Assembly (NCBI GenBank): GCA_905331475.1
Contig: CAJNYU010004111.1
Location: 1 to 64,000, forward strand
Length of the DNA: 64,000 nucleotides
Direction: 5' to 3'
Source: Rotaria socialis
Taxonomy: Eukaryota > Rotifera > Eurotatoria > Philodinida > Philodinidae
Each line of letters begins with the position of its first letter. Position 1 is the stretch's first letter. A program made the translations under genes and the position numbers. Shown piece after piece: positions 50,201 to 62,220 of this stretch. Under the pieces are notes generated by a model, which saw nothing but the letters and a program-made list of their open reading frames with translations, was not told the DNA's origin and did no database searches.

Positions 50201-53123
50201 ACAAGCATGGTTTGCATTGTTTTAAGTAGTTGTGTTGATGCTATTTCACGTAATATGGACGAATCACGATGAAAATTTTCAACTAAACGTGAAAATATTG
50301 AGCAAACATGTTCAACTGTTTTTTTATCATCCGAACGTAAACGATTGGAGAGATTTTCTAAATGTCCACGAATATGATTAAAATCATTACGTGACAATAT
50401 ATGTATACAACAATTGGCAACAATAGCAAGAGATTTATTTTGAGATGTTATAGAGAAAAATTCAATATATTCAAGGCAAGCACCAATACCATCCTAATGG
50501 AGAAAAACGAAAATTTTCTTCCGAAAAAAATTTTAATTCAAAAAAATCTTACAGCAATAAGAATCTGTTTTCCATTACGTTTCGAAATCATTTCTAATGC
50601 TGTTAAAACTTGTTCGGCTATATCAATCGATGTTATACTTCGTAACTACGATAGTAAAAAGAAAACAGAGAATAAGATATGAAGAAGAAAAATCTTACTT
50701 TGCTTAAAAATATTGGTGTTGCTTCAACAATTTGTCCTGCTGATCGTGGCAATGCTTCCATGAGATAAGTTAATGCTCGACAGGCTGTTAAAGCTATTTC
50801 AGCATTGGCTTCATTTTCATCAGCTAGACAATCACGTAGGGGTGGATAGAGAACACGAAATTGAAAACCGGGTAATGTTTCTTCATTGCTCATTACAAGA
50901 AGCTATAAAAGAACACACATTCTATAGAATTCTTTATTATCGTTTTTTTTCTTCAAAACTTACAGAACATAATTCATTGAGTGTCGTTAATCGTACATCA
51001 GGATCAGGTGACTGAAGAATTTTTAAAAAGTTCATAGAAATATTCATGCATTTCATCTTACTTGTATTCCTTGAATATACTGTTGTAAACGTCCATTGAT
51101 GGCATTAAGTGAACTACTTCCGCCCACTCGACTCATCAAATGTTGAACGCGACCTGATAATGTATGAAAAAGTGCTGCACTCGTTGAACCACCACCACCA
51201 GCAGCGGCGGCGGCGGCGGCGGCAGAAGCAGCACGCGCAAATGCTGGATCAGATAAAACATCACGTGGTGATTCACTCGTATGTCCGACATTATTCTCTG
51301 GATCGGTATCACTTTCCGTTGACATCGCTAATGTTGATTTAGTATTTCGATGTGAACTTGCAGCTGCTGCACTAGCTAGAAACGGGGTACTATAAGATGC
51401 AGTTGGAACAACGCCTGAAAACGATTGAGCAGATGATGATGGTGGAGGTGATGCAGTTTGTTGATAATATGCAGGTGAATTGAATAAATGTAAAGGGTGT
51501 GTCGATGACGGTAAACTACTATGTGAGTCACACGGTCGACCGTCAATACCGCCGGTGTTGGTGACAGGCACCGACGAACGACTAGAAGGAAACAGAATGT
51601 GTTAATTTAGTGATTTCTTTTCTTTTAGGTCTCACAAAGCAATCAGATTGTCATATGTGAGAGAGAGAGAGAGAGAGAGAGAAAAGAATTTTTTTCGCAC
51701 ACCCCAGTATACATAGGCAAACAAAAAGAAAAAGACGCCGTCCTTAACTGGAAGGCAATAGAGAAGAATGTCTCATGTTGTGTATATACAAGGCTACTTG
51801 TATTCATACAACACATTGATAAATGCCGTTTCTCTCTACTCCCTTTCTTCTTTTTATTAAAATTTCGTTGCATCAATAACCTTCATATACAGTACATATA
51901 TCCAAATCATATACTGACATTTTGATAGCCACGCGATAGTTTTTGGATATGGTTTGATAGATCTCATGAGATTAATTACAAATAGGCTTCTTTGAAAAAT
52001 TTGACTTTTCCGCTTAGCTTATATTTGAATATGAAATTTCTTAATATTTATGCAATTACCATAGAAAACGTGGAAATGACTCATCGTCTGTGAATTTACA
52101 GATTACCTTTTGTAGAGATATGATATCATCTGTGGGTTTAAATTCGCGCGAGTGTAAGGATTTCAATGTTTGAAGAAATTATTACCTAGACGATGATTGT
52201 CCCGTTGTCAAATAGTCAATCGGTGTTTTATTTGAATATCGACGATGATGAGCACTTGCGCGTGATCGTCGACTATGGGTAGTTGCAGGGTCACTTACGA
52301 CAGTATTAAGTTCTCGCTCGCCTTTGAAAAAAAAGAATCAAAAATTTCGTATAAAGAAAAAAATTGAGATGACTTTTAAAACCTTGTCCACGTCGAACAC
52401 AGAGATTCCCCGTGTCTGGACCTTCACTTTGTTGTTCTAAATCACTATTTGAATTACTTCGTTTTCTTAAATTTGATTTTGAACGTGTACGATCAGGTAG
52501 AACAGGTGCAGAATTTCTTTTTGATTTTGAATTACTCAATGATCGATTGTCTTCTTCGTCCGATGATAACTGTCGTTGACGTTTTACTGTTTTTGGTGAT
52601 GATTTCTCACTTCGTGTTGCCGATTTTTTACTTCGTTTTCGTCGTCTTACAGTATTCGATACATGACGAACACTATGAGATGACGATGATGACGTTTGTT
52701 TTGAATGTGTTCGTTTTCGATTATTAGAATTAGTTGGATGTTCTTCTAAATCTTGTTTTTCACTTTCGTCTTGTTCACCGTCGTTTGCTTCAGATTCAGG
52801 TTCTATTCGTCGCTTATTATTACTAATTGATATAGCTTCAAGTGCTTTAAATTTTGCTTGACGTGCGGTTGGCTGTGGTTCTTCTTCGTCTATGAAGAAA
52901 AAAAATAGCAAAAACATCTATTAGATTAAGGTAAGTGGATTTTAGATTATTCTACCGTCAATATTAGTTTCACTGGCTGTTGTAGCTGTAGATTTACGTT
53001 CCGCTCTATATTATAATAAATAAATAGAAATAGAAATAGAAACTAGATTTTAAAAGCATACGTTAATAAACGTAATGATCGTCTAGTTGTAGTGGAGTTC
53101 GAACTGTTTTGTGTGTGGGCCAT
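44274..53123 (-). CDS. TRIP12: HECT-type E3 ubiquitin ligase TRIP12
   Basis: Twenty exons in coding order: 53123-53062, 53005-52956, 52889-52383, 52321-52186, 51581-51062, 51011-50964, 50902-50699, 50645-50553, 50493-49752, 49479-49278, 49221-47720, 47639-47437, 47197-47004, 46886-46016, 45957-45846, 45772-45618, 45552-45142, 45081-44968, 44901-44700, 44479-44274; 2177 aa (human about 2000). The N-terminal 400 residues are Ser/Arg/Lys rich and disordered, with a polyalanine-polyglycine run. ARM-like helices follow (about 400-740), then a WWE domain (about 745-830, [11 protein letters not shown]), a long linker and a C-terminal HECT domain: [43 protein letters not shown], and [16 protein letters not shown] with catalytic Cys about 2144. 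TRIP12 ubiquitinates nuclear substrates in the N-degron/UFD pathway; WWE binds poly-ADP-ribose. Confidence 0.96.
47338..47436 (-). repeat. tRNA-like (SINE-type) fragment in a TRIP12 intron
   Basis: On the minus strand AATGGTTTAGT (an A-box match, about 47406-47416) is followed by GTTCGAGTC (a B-box match, 47381-47389). The boxes are too close for a tRNA gene, so this is a shortened tRNA-derived remnant at best. Confidence 0.35.
51190..51235 (-). repeat. GC-rich Ala/Gly codon run in TRIP12
   Basis: A GCC/GCG-type triplet run encodes eight or nine alanines followed by glycines in the disordered N-terminal part. It is the most GC-rich coding patch of the window. Confidence 0.7.
51582..52185. 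other. 604-nt TRIP12 intron with GA microsatellite
   Basis: The longest intron of the gene. It holds a GA dinucleotide run (51659-51682) and otherwise AT-rich sequence without recognised features. Confidence 0.6.
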
Positions 53124-54787
53124 TCGAGACGACGTTGGACATTCGAAAGAACAAACTTTTATTAATGTTGCTCAGAGACATTTAACATATTAGAGATTGA
53201 TTGAGCGTTTGATATGAATAATATAATAGAGGAAAAACGACGTATTGCGTGAGACAAAAAATATAGAAAAAAAAAGATCGAAGTGAGATTAGGTTATGAT
53301 TTTAATTCAACCAAATTATGTATTGATTAGGTGTAAAGCGAAAGAAAAAAAAACTGTCATACAAATTCGATTTTTTTCAATCTAAAAGGATGAAAAGCAA
53401 AAGATGAAATAGAATTGATAAGAATTATTACTTAATATATTGTCATAAAGACGAAAGCAAATACGCGAACGGAATGACCGATGGATGAAAGACAAGACTC
53501 AAATAACTGATGAATGTACGTTTTTTTATGTATATTACACTATAAATGGCTGTTGTCTATTGGTTATTTGCTTTGAATGCATTTATTTAATGCAAATATG
53601 CACTTCGAACAGCTGATTGTGTGAATGTGGATATTATGCTAAAAATATTTGCAAATATTTTCATTCGTTTCAATTTGATTTAGAATTTTATTTTAGATTG
53701 ATTGGGAATTTTAATTTAAACAATTATTTCATCAATATTTAAAAAGAGGAATTTTCCTGGGTGATTTTGCAAAAATGCGTGCACAATGATCAGTCGCTGT
53801 CATACATGCGTTATATTTGTATGGAGGAAAACTTCTGTCCAATAAATGGAGAGAAATTAAGAATTATTGAAAGCGTTTTTTGCATGACTTTTTTAAAATA
53901 AACTTCTAACTTCTGTTCATATAAGGTCAATTGGGAAAAAACATTAACCACGCTAAATGTAACTATCATCTGAATTCATTCACCAATCAGATAGAATTTA
54001 GAAATGAATATCATTTTTGTGATTCGAGATATTCTAAAAAGCAATCGCTTAGAATTTCATTCAAACATTTCGTATGAAAACAATTCGATTCGATATGATC
54101 AGATACAATATGTGTACACTAATACAAAATATGCACATCGATGTACCCAAATATAACATGGCTTGAGACTAAATCTACTGCTAAATTTTCCTTAGGAAAC
54201 ATCAATGAATTTTTCATTCTCGATTAATTTGATTATGAAGCCTCAAATTTCTATATCAATAGAATATATTTAGATTTTATTGTATATTTAGTACCAAGAA
54301 CGTAATTATATTATTAATGTGTCAGTAGCGTTCACTTGAATAGTCATTGACGCTTTTCAGGTTTCATTTCAACACATTTTCTAATTTAAATTCAAGTTTA
54401 CCATTATTCATCTTCGAATAAAAAAAAAAGCTTATCCATTATTCGAGCCTCCGGTCTCTCGTGTTAAGTAAACTCTTTGCTTCCTTTCAAAATAAAAAAG
54501 AAAGAAACTTTTTGACTTCTTCTTTTTTCAAACCGATTTCGAGAAAAAATATCATTGAATAAACAATAGTAAAGCAAATAGGTGGAAAACAAGTTCATAA
54601 AATTAGTTTCTATTCAAACGACTTTTATTCTTCATTGTTGTCATCACCGATACTCGTTCTCTAAAAGCAAGCAAGCAAGCAAGTTGCTAAGGTGTTTCGC
54701 TGGTTGTTTAACAATTGTAGAGGACATCGATTGAGAAAAGAAAAGAAAAAAAGATCGATCAACCATCAACAATCAGAACACTACAAC

Positions 54788-54822
<35 letters not shown>

Positions 54823-55152
54823 CATTTGTTCTTTTGCCAAATAAAAACACGCTTTCTTTTATTCTTCATCGTCATCTTAGAAGAAAACTGAGTAATATGA
54901 AATTGATCAAAAGAAAATACACACTCACACACACACATGATCTATTTTGACGATTATTTGTTTGTATTAAAAATAAATTCTAGGAGAGTAGACAAAAAAA
55001 TAAATGAATTCTTTCTTCAATATGAAATTCTCGTTACTACCTATTTCACTGTTCATTGGTTGATGTCGGCAACTGAAATTCTTCTTCCTTCAGAAACCTT
55101 ATAAGTATTATTTCTTTTTTTTTTGGATCAATAAACCTCGTTGATTAAGTTT
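53124..55152. other. Divergent intergenic region TRIP12 / TTLL11-like
   Basis: About 2 kb between two divergent start codons, so it should carry both promoters. No TATA box was convincingly placed. An AAT trinucleotide run (about 54788-54820) and a fourfold CAAG repeat (about 54668-54683) are the only simple repeats seen. Confidence 0.5.
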
Positions 55153-58100
55153 ATGAAGTCGTCAAATAGTATTAACATCGGTAACGGTAACAATTGTACA
55201 GAAAATCGTAAAGCAGCAGCAGCAACAACAACAACTTCATTCACGTCGTCGTCATTGTCGTCTGCTAACAACATAAACAAGAGTATTACGAAGGCAAACA
55301 CCGTATTAATTAAACCATCAAAAGTCGATAAGAATGATGCCAAACGTCAAGAACAACAATTAAATGAATTTATTCAACCGGCTAATTCATTTTTCATAAA
55401 TAGTGCATCAACATTTCAATCCGAAACTTCATCATCCACATTTCAATTTGAATTAACACCAAAGACAATCAATCAAATTAATCATTATCAATCGAATACT
55501 ACTACTCAACGTCGTCCACGTCTACAATGGACTAAACGTCATGGATCATCGAAATCAAAAAGTCATAGTTCAAGTGCAACTTCTTCAATAGTTTTTCTCC
55601 GTTCATCTATTGATGTGAATGCAACAATGACAACTACTACTATGACAAACGACAGTTCTAATATGCCTGACATTTCCATAACGGAAATGACAAATCAAGA
55701 TTTTCAGGATCAATATCAGCCTTATATGGAGAAAGTTTTTCAAAAAAGTAACAATCAAACTGATGCTACTCAAATATTAAAAAGTAATAGTATGAATTTT
55801 GTCACTGATACGAAGCATAATAACCATGCTGATTATGAAAAAGATAAGGTATTTGTTGATCAAGCAAGTCAAGTTCCATTAGACGATTCTACAGAAAAGA
55901 AAACAATCAAATCCGCAACACCTTATAAAAAAATTAAATCAGCTACTAAACGACCAACACAACCAAGTGCCACTTCAATAACAACACAACCCATAATATC
56001 AACATCATCACCAAATCGAAGTACATCACAGAATGAACTAAATACAATAACGGCAACACAAAAGTCTCTATCAACATCGACAAAAGTCGATGATAATAAC
56101 GCAGCGAAAAATCTCATAACTATAGATACAAGTAAAGCTCGATCTAATCTTGAAGTTGTTCGATTCTGTATTAGAGAACTTGGATGGAGAGAAGTAAGCA
56201 AACGATTACTGTTATATATGTTTGCGGAATTTCGATTTATTTTAGTGTTTTATTAGTACAAATGTTGATTCTGATATCTATTGGCATTCGTCATCATTTC
56301 ATGAAGGAAATATAAATTTTGCATTCAATTCTGGTCGAGTCAATAAATTTCCCGGTATGTAAAACGCGAAGATTTTGTTTTTCCTTCTAAATTCTTGTGC
56401 GAACCATAGGCATGAATGATTTACTACGTAAAGTTCATTTAACTCGTTTATTGAATAATATGCGATTATTATTTCCGAATGATTTTGATTTTTATCCAAA
56501 AACGTGGTTTCTTCCTGAACAAGCTCAACAATTTAAAGATGATGTACGCTATATACATCAACAAGATAAAAAACATAATCGATCGTTAACAACATTTATT
56601 ATCAAACCGTCAGGTTCGATTTTGTTTTTGTATTGAGAAGAATCAACGGATATTTATTTTTAATACTATTATAGATGGTTCACAAGGCGAAGGTATTTAT
56701 TTACTTCGAGATCCAGCTCATTGTATTGTTACTAATCGTCAACATGTTGCACAAGGTTTATTGACTCAAAACTGAATTCCGTTTTTTTTAATGATTTTTT
56801 TCTATTCAAAGAATATATCGATCGACCATTATTAATCAATGGACTTAAATTTGATTTAAGAATTTATGTTCTCATTCTTAATTTATATCCGTTGGAAATT
56901 TTTCTTTATGACGAAGGACTTGTTCGGTTTGCTACTGTTGGTTATAAGGCTCCATCGACAGAAAATCTTCATCAAACATATATGCATTTAACAAATTATT
57001 CTTTAAATAAACATAGTGCTAGTTATAAACATACAAGCGACAATAAACAAGGCGAAGGTAGTAAACGTAAATTAACTTCAGTTTGGATACAACTATCGAA
57101 TATATATGGTGCCGAAAAAATCGAACGAACAAAAACATTAATTACAGAAATGATTAATAAAACTATTTTGGCTATTTTACCTGAACTTCGTGTTGAATAT
57201 GAATTCGAATTACCCTTAGGAAAAAAACAAAATATATCGTGTTTTCAGGTAAATCTATTATCTCAAATGAATATTGAAGTATAAATGATCCAATCCTTCA
57301 ATAGATTGTTGGCTTTGATATTATTTTAAGTGATCATTTAAAACCAATTTTACTTGAAGTTAATGCAAATCCTTCACTTCGTATTGATTTCGATAAAGAA
57401 AATGAAGCAGGTAAATTAATGAACTATTTTCTGGACAATAAACGTCACCGATTAATTTCAGGAAAGTTAACTTATCAATCAAGTCCAATCGATGAAGAAA
57501 TTAAAAAACCACTAGTATTAGAAACACTTAAATTAGCATTACCAAAGAAAAAATTACATACATTGTAAGTAGATTTTACTTAATACTCATTGAACTCCAA
57601 AGTACGAGAGTGAATTAGAAAATTTATTCTCACCGTTATTTTTCATAATTACATATTTTTTGCTTAATATTATGATTGTATCGCTTATATTGACCTTCAT
57701 ATTTAATTACGCCATAATAGCGTTCTTCTACTTTCGATCAACAACATAATTATATAATTGTATGTCTTCTCTTTCGAATGTTATATTGACAGAGGAGCAC
57801 CTACGATGGTATGATTTATTAGTTTCGACTATTCAACGTAAAGACTTTCGTGATCGATCGAATCACACTATCATAATCAACTGTAATAAGATAGAAGCAA
57901 GTAGCGAGAATAGTGTAAAGACTCATGATATATATGGATTATCTTTCGGTTGAGCGACATCTATCGGATATATAATTCGAAAACTAGCGAGCGTTTTAAA
58001 ACCATCGAATTCCGTGTTGTTTAGTGCACGTCATGCTCAATTACAAGTGAACGATGAACTAATGGCTCAACGTGTTGAAAAAGTAGCTCAACGTCGAGTA

Positions 58101-59350
58101 GAAGAACGTACGGAAAAAATAAAAAGTGCTCGAAAAACACGTTTCGACTTAAAATCGAATCCATTCTTTTCGCGACCATCTGATACTGTCACAAAAGAAT
58201 TTATGCGTTTACAACAAGAACAACAAGAACAATTGCAACAACAGAAAGTTCTCATTTCCTCGCCAGCACATCCATCACAATCAAATCATGGGTCATATAT
58301 GTCAAGTCCACAATTATCGAGCCATTTCGATGGAAAATCAAAAATAATAAGTCCGAAAATAGTGAAAAAAACAAAAAAATTAATCGATTCAACCGATGAT
58401 GACGAAAGTGGAACGCCAGAAGCACGAATGATTGAAACGAATCAAACTATTCGTAGTAGTCTATATCCGGTAACTTCATCTCCAATAAAACGATCAACTC
58501 TTAAGTCTGCATCAAATCGTTCTGTAACAACAACAGAAGCAGCTGTTGTTGGACCAATTAGAAAACTTAAAATGATTTTTCCTCTTACGTATAAAACCAA
58601 ATATCGACATTTATTTCTATTAGATAAAATTGCTTATATTTATATACAACTTGTTATTATGCTTGGGCATAAAACAATGACCGGAGCACAATTTCGTAAT
58701 TTTGCAAAGTTTGCTGAAATTATCATTTATGTAATAGCAAATGATAATATTCTTTTTATTTTATGTCATAGTGTATGCGGTATTATTAATGAAACAATTA
58801 CAGCACCAACAATTGATATACTCTATTATCAAATACTACGAAAATGGCAACAATTTGTTTTACGTACTACTTCAGCAGGTAGAAACAATCGAATATTGTG
58901 CAAAGGCTTTAACTTCCTTGTTTTTTAGGTTTACCATTTACGGCTTTTATTGAAGCATTTTTTCTATTATCACAACGTAAATTTCCCAGTTCTCCTTCTT
59001 TACTTGACAGCGTCAGTCAATTAGTCAATACTTGTATTCGAAATTTAAATTCATGTTTACAAGCTCCCTCATCGCCATTGATTCAACAATCAAATCAATA
59101 TCTCCTTCATCGTGCATCTCGAATTAATAGTTCAACAAATCCATCCTCAATGAATAATCGCTCGACTGCTGTAACACTTCGTTCAACAACGGGAGCAATA
59201 CACCGTACAATAAATGCACCGTCTTCTGCTCCCACACCAAGAACTCACCAGACAACTCCATCAGCAACAGCTATAACAAAGATAAATAATGATGAGAAAC
59301 CTAAACAATCAGCAAAAAGTGTTTTTCCTCTTTTTTTCAATGTTTTATAA
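55153..59350 (+). CDS. TTLL11: Tubulin polyglutamylase, TTLL11-like
   Basis: Eight exons: 55153-56193, 56246-56354, 56410-56613, 56675-56755, 56812-57248, 57305-57564, 58025-58878, 58929-59350, giving 1135 aa. Residues 1-325 are low-complexity (S, T, N). The TTL catalytic domain spans about 325-715: DTSKARSNLEVVRF, DIYWHSSSFHE, GRVNKFPGM, FYPKTWFLPE, TFIIKP..GSQGEGIYL (ATP/Mg binding), QEYIDRPLLINGLKFDLRIY, YMHLTNYSLNKHS, and LLEVNANPSLRID with the catalytic Glu and Asn. The DTSKA(R/K)SNLE lead-in and RKVHLTRLLNNM helix point to TTLL11, which elongates glutamate chains on tubulin tails in cilia and spindles. A basic Arg-rich helix (about 730-760), the usual microtubule-binding part, follows. 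Two donors are weak (GTTCGA at 56614, GTTTAT at 56756). The intron 57565-58024 is long. Confidence 0.88.
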
Positions 59351-59352
59351 AA

Positions 59353-59380
59353 AAGAAAAAGAATCACAATTCTTTTTCTT
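59353..59380. terminator. Hairpin between convergent stop codons
   Basis: A 12-bp perfect stem (AAGAAAAAGAAT at 59353-59364 with its complement at 59369-59380) around CACA fills most of the 42 bp between the stop codons of the TTLL11-like gene and REXO2. Because it is symmetric, either transcript can form it, with a T run following on the plus strand. A role in 3' end formation is inference. Confidence 0.4.
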
Positions 59381-59392
59381 CGTTTTTTTCTT

Positions 59393-60444
59393 CTATTTAA
59401 ATATACTAGAACGATAAAAACGAAGAAGTTCAATCGAATATTTTAATTCTTCTTCATCATCATTGATCAAAGGTCGTTGTATATAAATATTTGGAAACCA
59501 TTTTTCACATATTACTGAAATAACATCAACATCAATCGATCGGTAATGACAAAATTCATTAAATTGAGGTGCTAATTGTTTGAGATGAGCTCGAATCGGA
59601 CCTAAATACATTCCAGCTACAACAATAGTTCGTTCTCGATGAATTTTATTTCGATGAAAAAAATTCATTAAATCATCATTTGTTTTTCCATCAACGATTT
59701 CATCGATTATATTAAGATTACTATCCGTTAGAATACAATGTATGATTGTTGTCTTAATTTCGATCCATGCAAGATATGCTCGAACGTCTGTTTTCAAAGG
59801 ATATTGCACTTGTTGAATGATATGTTGTTTTTCTTCGAGAGCATGTTTTTGATAATATTTTAATTCTTTGATACTATTACGAATATCATCTAGTGCACGA
59901 TGTAGATTTCCACCTTTTATTGGAGCATGACAAGCAATTTGATAATTGAAACGATAAATTAATTCTTTTAATGTACTACAATCAAGAATTGATCGATCAA
60001 GTGAAGCATTTAAACGTGGCATATCTTTTTCAAGAAAATATCTGTCGACATAAACAGAATTACCAGCAAGAATGAGACGTTTTTTATGTGTTGACGATAA
60101 GGTTACTTGCTCAATAAAATTCATTATTTCTGTTTCAGCATCAAACATGGACAATTGACTGTTTAAAACTTGTTGAACAAGACCTGATTTTGTATGATGT
60201 TCCATACACCATGGTCCCATTGCAGCAAGCAATGATTTTGAATGATGAATAACAAGATCAGGTCCTAGCATAGATTTCATTCATCGATACACATAAAAAC
60301 ATAAAGAACGGAAGTACCTTGATGAATATTTGTTAAACTAAAATCAGTTACAATGCAAGCAATTTCTAAGATAAAATTTTTTGTTAAATCTAATCCATCC
60401 ATTTCTAAATCGATCCATATCAATGCATCATCATTGATTGACAT
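59393..60444 (-). CDS. REXO2: Oligoribonuclease (REXO2) with extra degenerate exonuclease fold
   Basis: Two exons in coding order: 60444-60318 and 60264-59393, giving 332 aa. Residues 1-175 are a complete DEDDh oligoribonuclease: IWIDLEMDGLD (Asp, Glu), PWCMEHHTKSGL, LAGNSVYVDRYFLEKDMP (Asp), then HRALDDIRNSIKELKYY (His, Asp). The enzyme degrades RNA of 2-5 nt to mononucleotides in mitochondria and cytosol. The remaining about 130 residues go beyond the usual family length and align with the same fold: AWIEIKT against IWIDLEM, HCILTDSNLNIIDE against ACIVTDFSLTNIHQ, IVVAGMYLG against LILAGNSVY, and EELKYSIELLRFY against DDIRNSIKELKYY. Its acidic residues are lost. No mitochondrial leader is visible from this ATG. 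The gene converges on the TTLL11-like gene. Confidence 0.94.
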
Positions 60445-62220
60445 TTTTGGAAAAAAAAGTAATTTTACTCGCGGAACTAAACATAACACCGTATGAATCT
60501 ACTAATGAAATTGAAATAATCTACCTCTCTGAAGTTGTGTTTACAAATTATTCTATCATATATGATAGATGTCTTTCGAAACAGAAGAATAAAAAAAGAG
60601 GGTGTGGGTGTGAATTCATTTCAATGACAAAATTTGGGTTTTTAATCTGCATCTTTGATAAGTTTATCTATATTTTTAGTTCGATCGAAACAGCTCATAA
60701 ACTTCGTATAAATTTCGGGTTATGTTCTAATTATCCATCCTTTTTATGATTTTGAAATAATTTTATCATATCTTTATCTTCTTGAGTTATTCACAATTTT
60801 GAATATCTGAAGATAAAACTTATACTAACAATTTGCAAACCGATTGTTATTAGTAGTAAACACTCTGTGTTTCTCATGCGTTGTTTCAAGAAACCGTAAT
60901 AAAATAACGACTCGATATAGCCATTTTGATTTTTAATGATTACAGAAAAGTAGAACTCAAAAAATTCATATTCCAAATTATCACTATATGTTTCTAATTT
61001 TTTGACAAAAAATAGATATTATAGATCGAACAAGAGGTCAACATTTTTGTGTCAGTATCATGAACAGAAAAATAAATACGTATTTCCTTGCAATTACCTT
61101 ACATCTCTCTAGTAATATTTCCTAGTGATAGATTCAATAAACTTCAAATGTTAAAAAGGTTTTATTATCTTATTTTTGAAACAAAATATGATCTCACTAC
61201 ATTGAAAAAAATAAAACTTCTATTTGATCAGTATCTAACTGACCGAAATATGTGAGTTGCACATTTTAGCCCCAACGGGGCTGCGTTGAAAAGCTTATTT
61301 CTTCTCCTTTTTTTGTTCAGCGCATAATTTGATAGGCGAATAAACAGTTAGAAATTTAGTTCTTTTTAATATTTTAAAATGCAGAATTTCATAACGATGA
61401 GTTTATTCGCGTTTAAGAAGATTTATCTTTTGAAAATGAGAAATAATTTCCATTTTAAAGGGCGCAGACGAATCTGGGGGTGGATGTCTTCTCTCGTTCA
61501 AGACTCACACCCACACCCTGCGAGTTGCGGATGCTTATCTGTTCTGTAGTCTTAGCCGTCGCACACATCCATACGTCACGCCCACATTCTCAAGATTATT
61601 ACAACGATGGAAAAGAGATGGGGACCAACTCGCTTTCTTTCTTATTCAGGGCGATGTGCACATACATTCAAGAATTCTTATCATAAAATCATGACACGCC
61701 TCGCTATCTAGGCATATCCAATAAAAAATTGCTCACAAATATGAGCAGTCATTCTACATTTAAAATACCTAATGTCAACAATGATGCTTTTTACAGAGCA
61801 CACATATTTTCGAGCCATAAATGTAGAGAGATAGCTATAATTGTGAATTTTTAGAAATAATTGATGCCTCTACAGATCAGTGTCCATTCCCGAAGGAAAG
61901 TCATCTTTGTTTGTATGGTTCTTCAGAGAAACTGTATTTTATCTACGCTTAAATCCGTGGATTGTTCTCAACAATTACAAGAGGATTTCACCAAATTTCC
62001 TTTACATTCTTTCTGTTTCTATCCATACAGGGTTTTTGAAACTACCTGATGAGTCACGTTGCTGTGCTGAAACGCATGGTGATAGCGAAAATTCAGTCAA
62101 TACTCACCCTCATCCTCTTTCTATCCTACACATCAGAACTGCATTCTTATCTAATCTATCTTTAAACACCTCTTTTTGAAAAGTACAGAATTAAAAGAAG
62201 ATATTAAATCCTCCGACAAC
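60445..62220. other. Intergenic, no gene seen
   Basis: Divergent space between REXO2 and the secreted repeat protein gene. Short frames only; a C-rich stretch with CACACCCACACCC (about 61506-61518) stands out mildly. Nothing else was recognised. Confidence 0.5.

Noticed and set aside
57762..57953. Short frame inside the long TTLL11-like intron
   Set aside because: The splice from 57564 to 58025 keeps phase without it and the residues do not fit the family.
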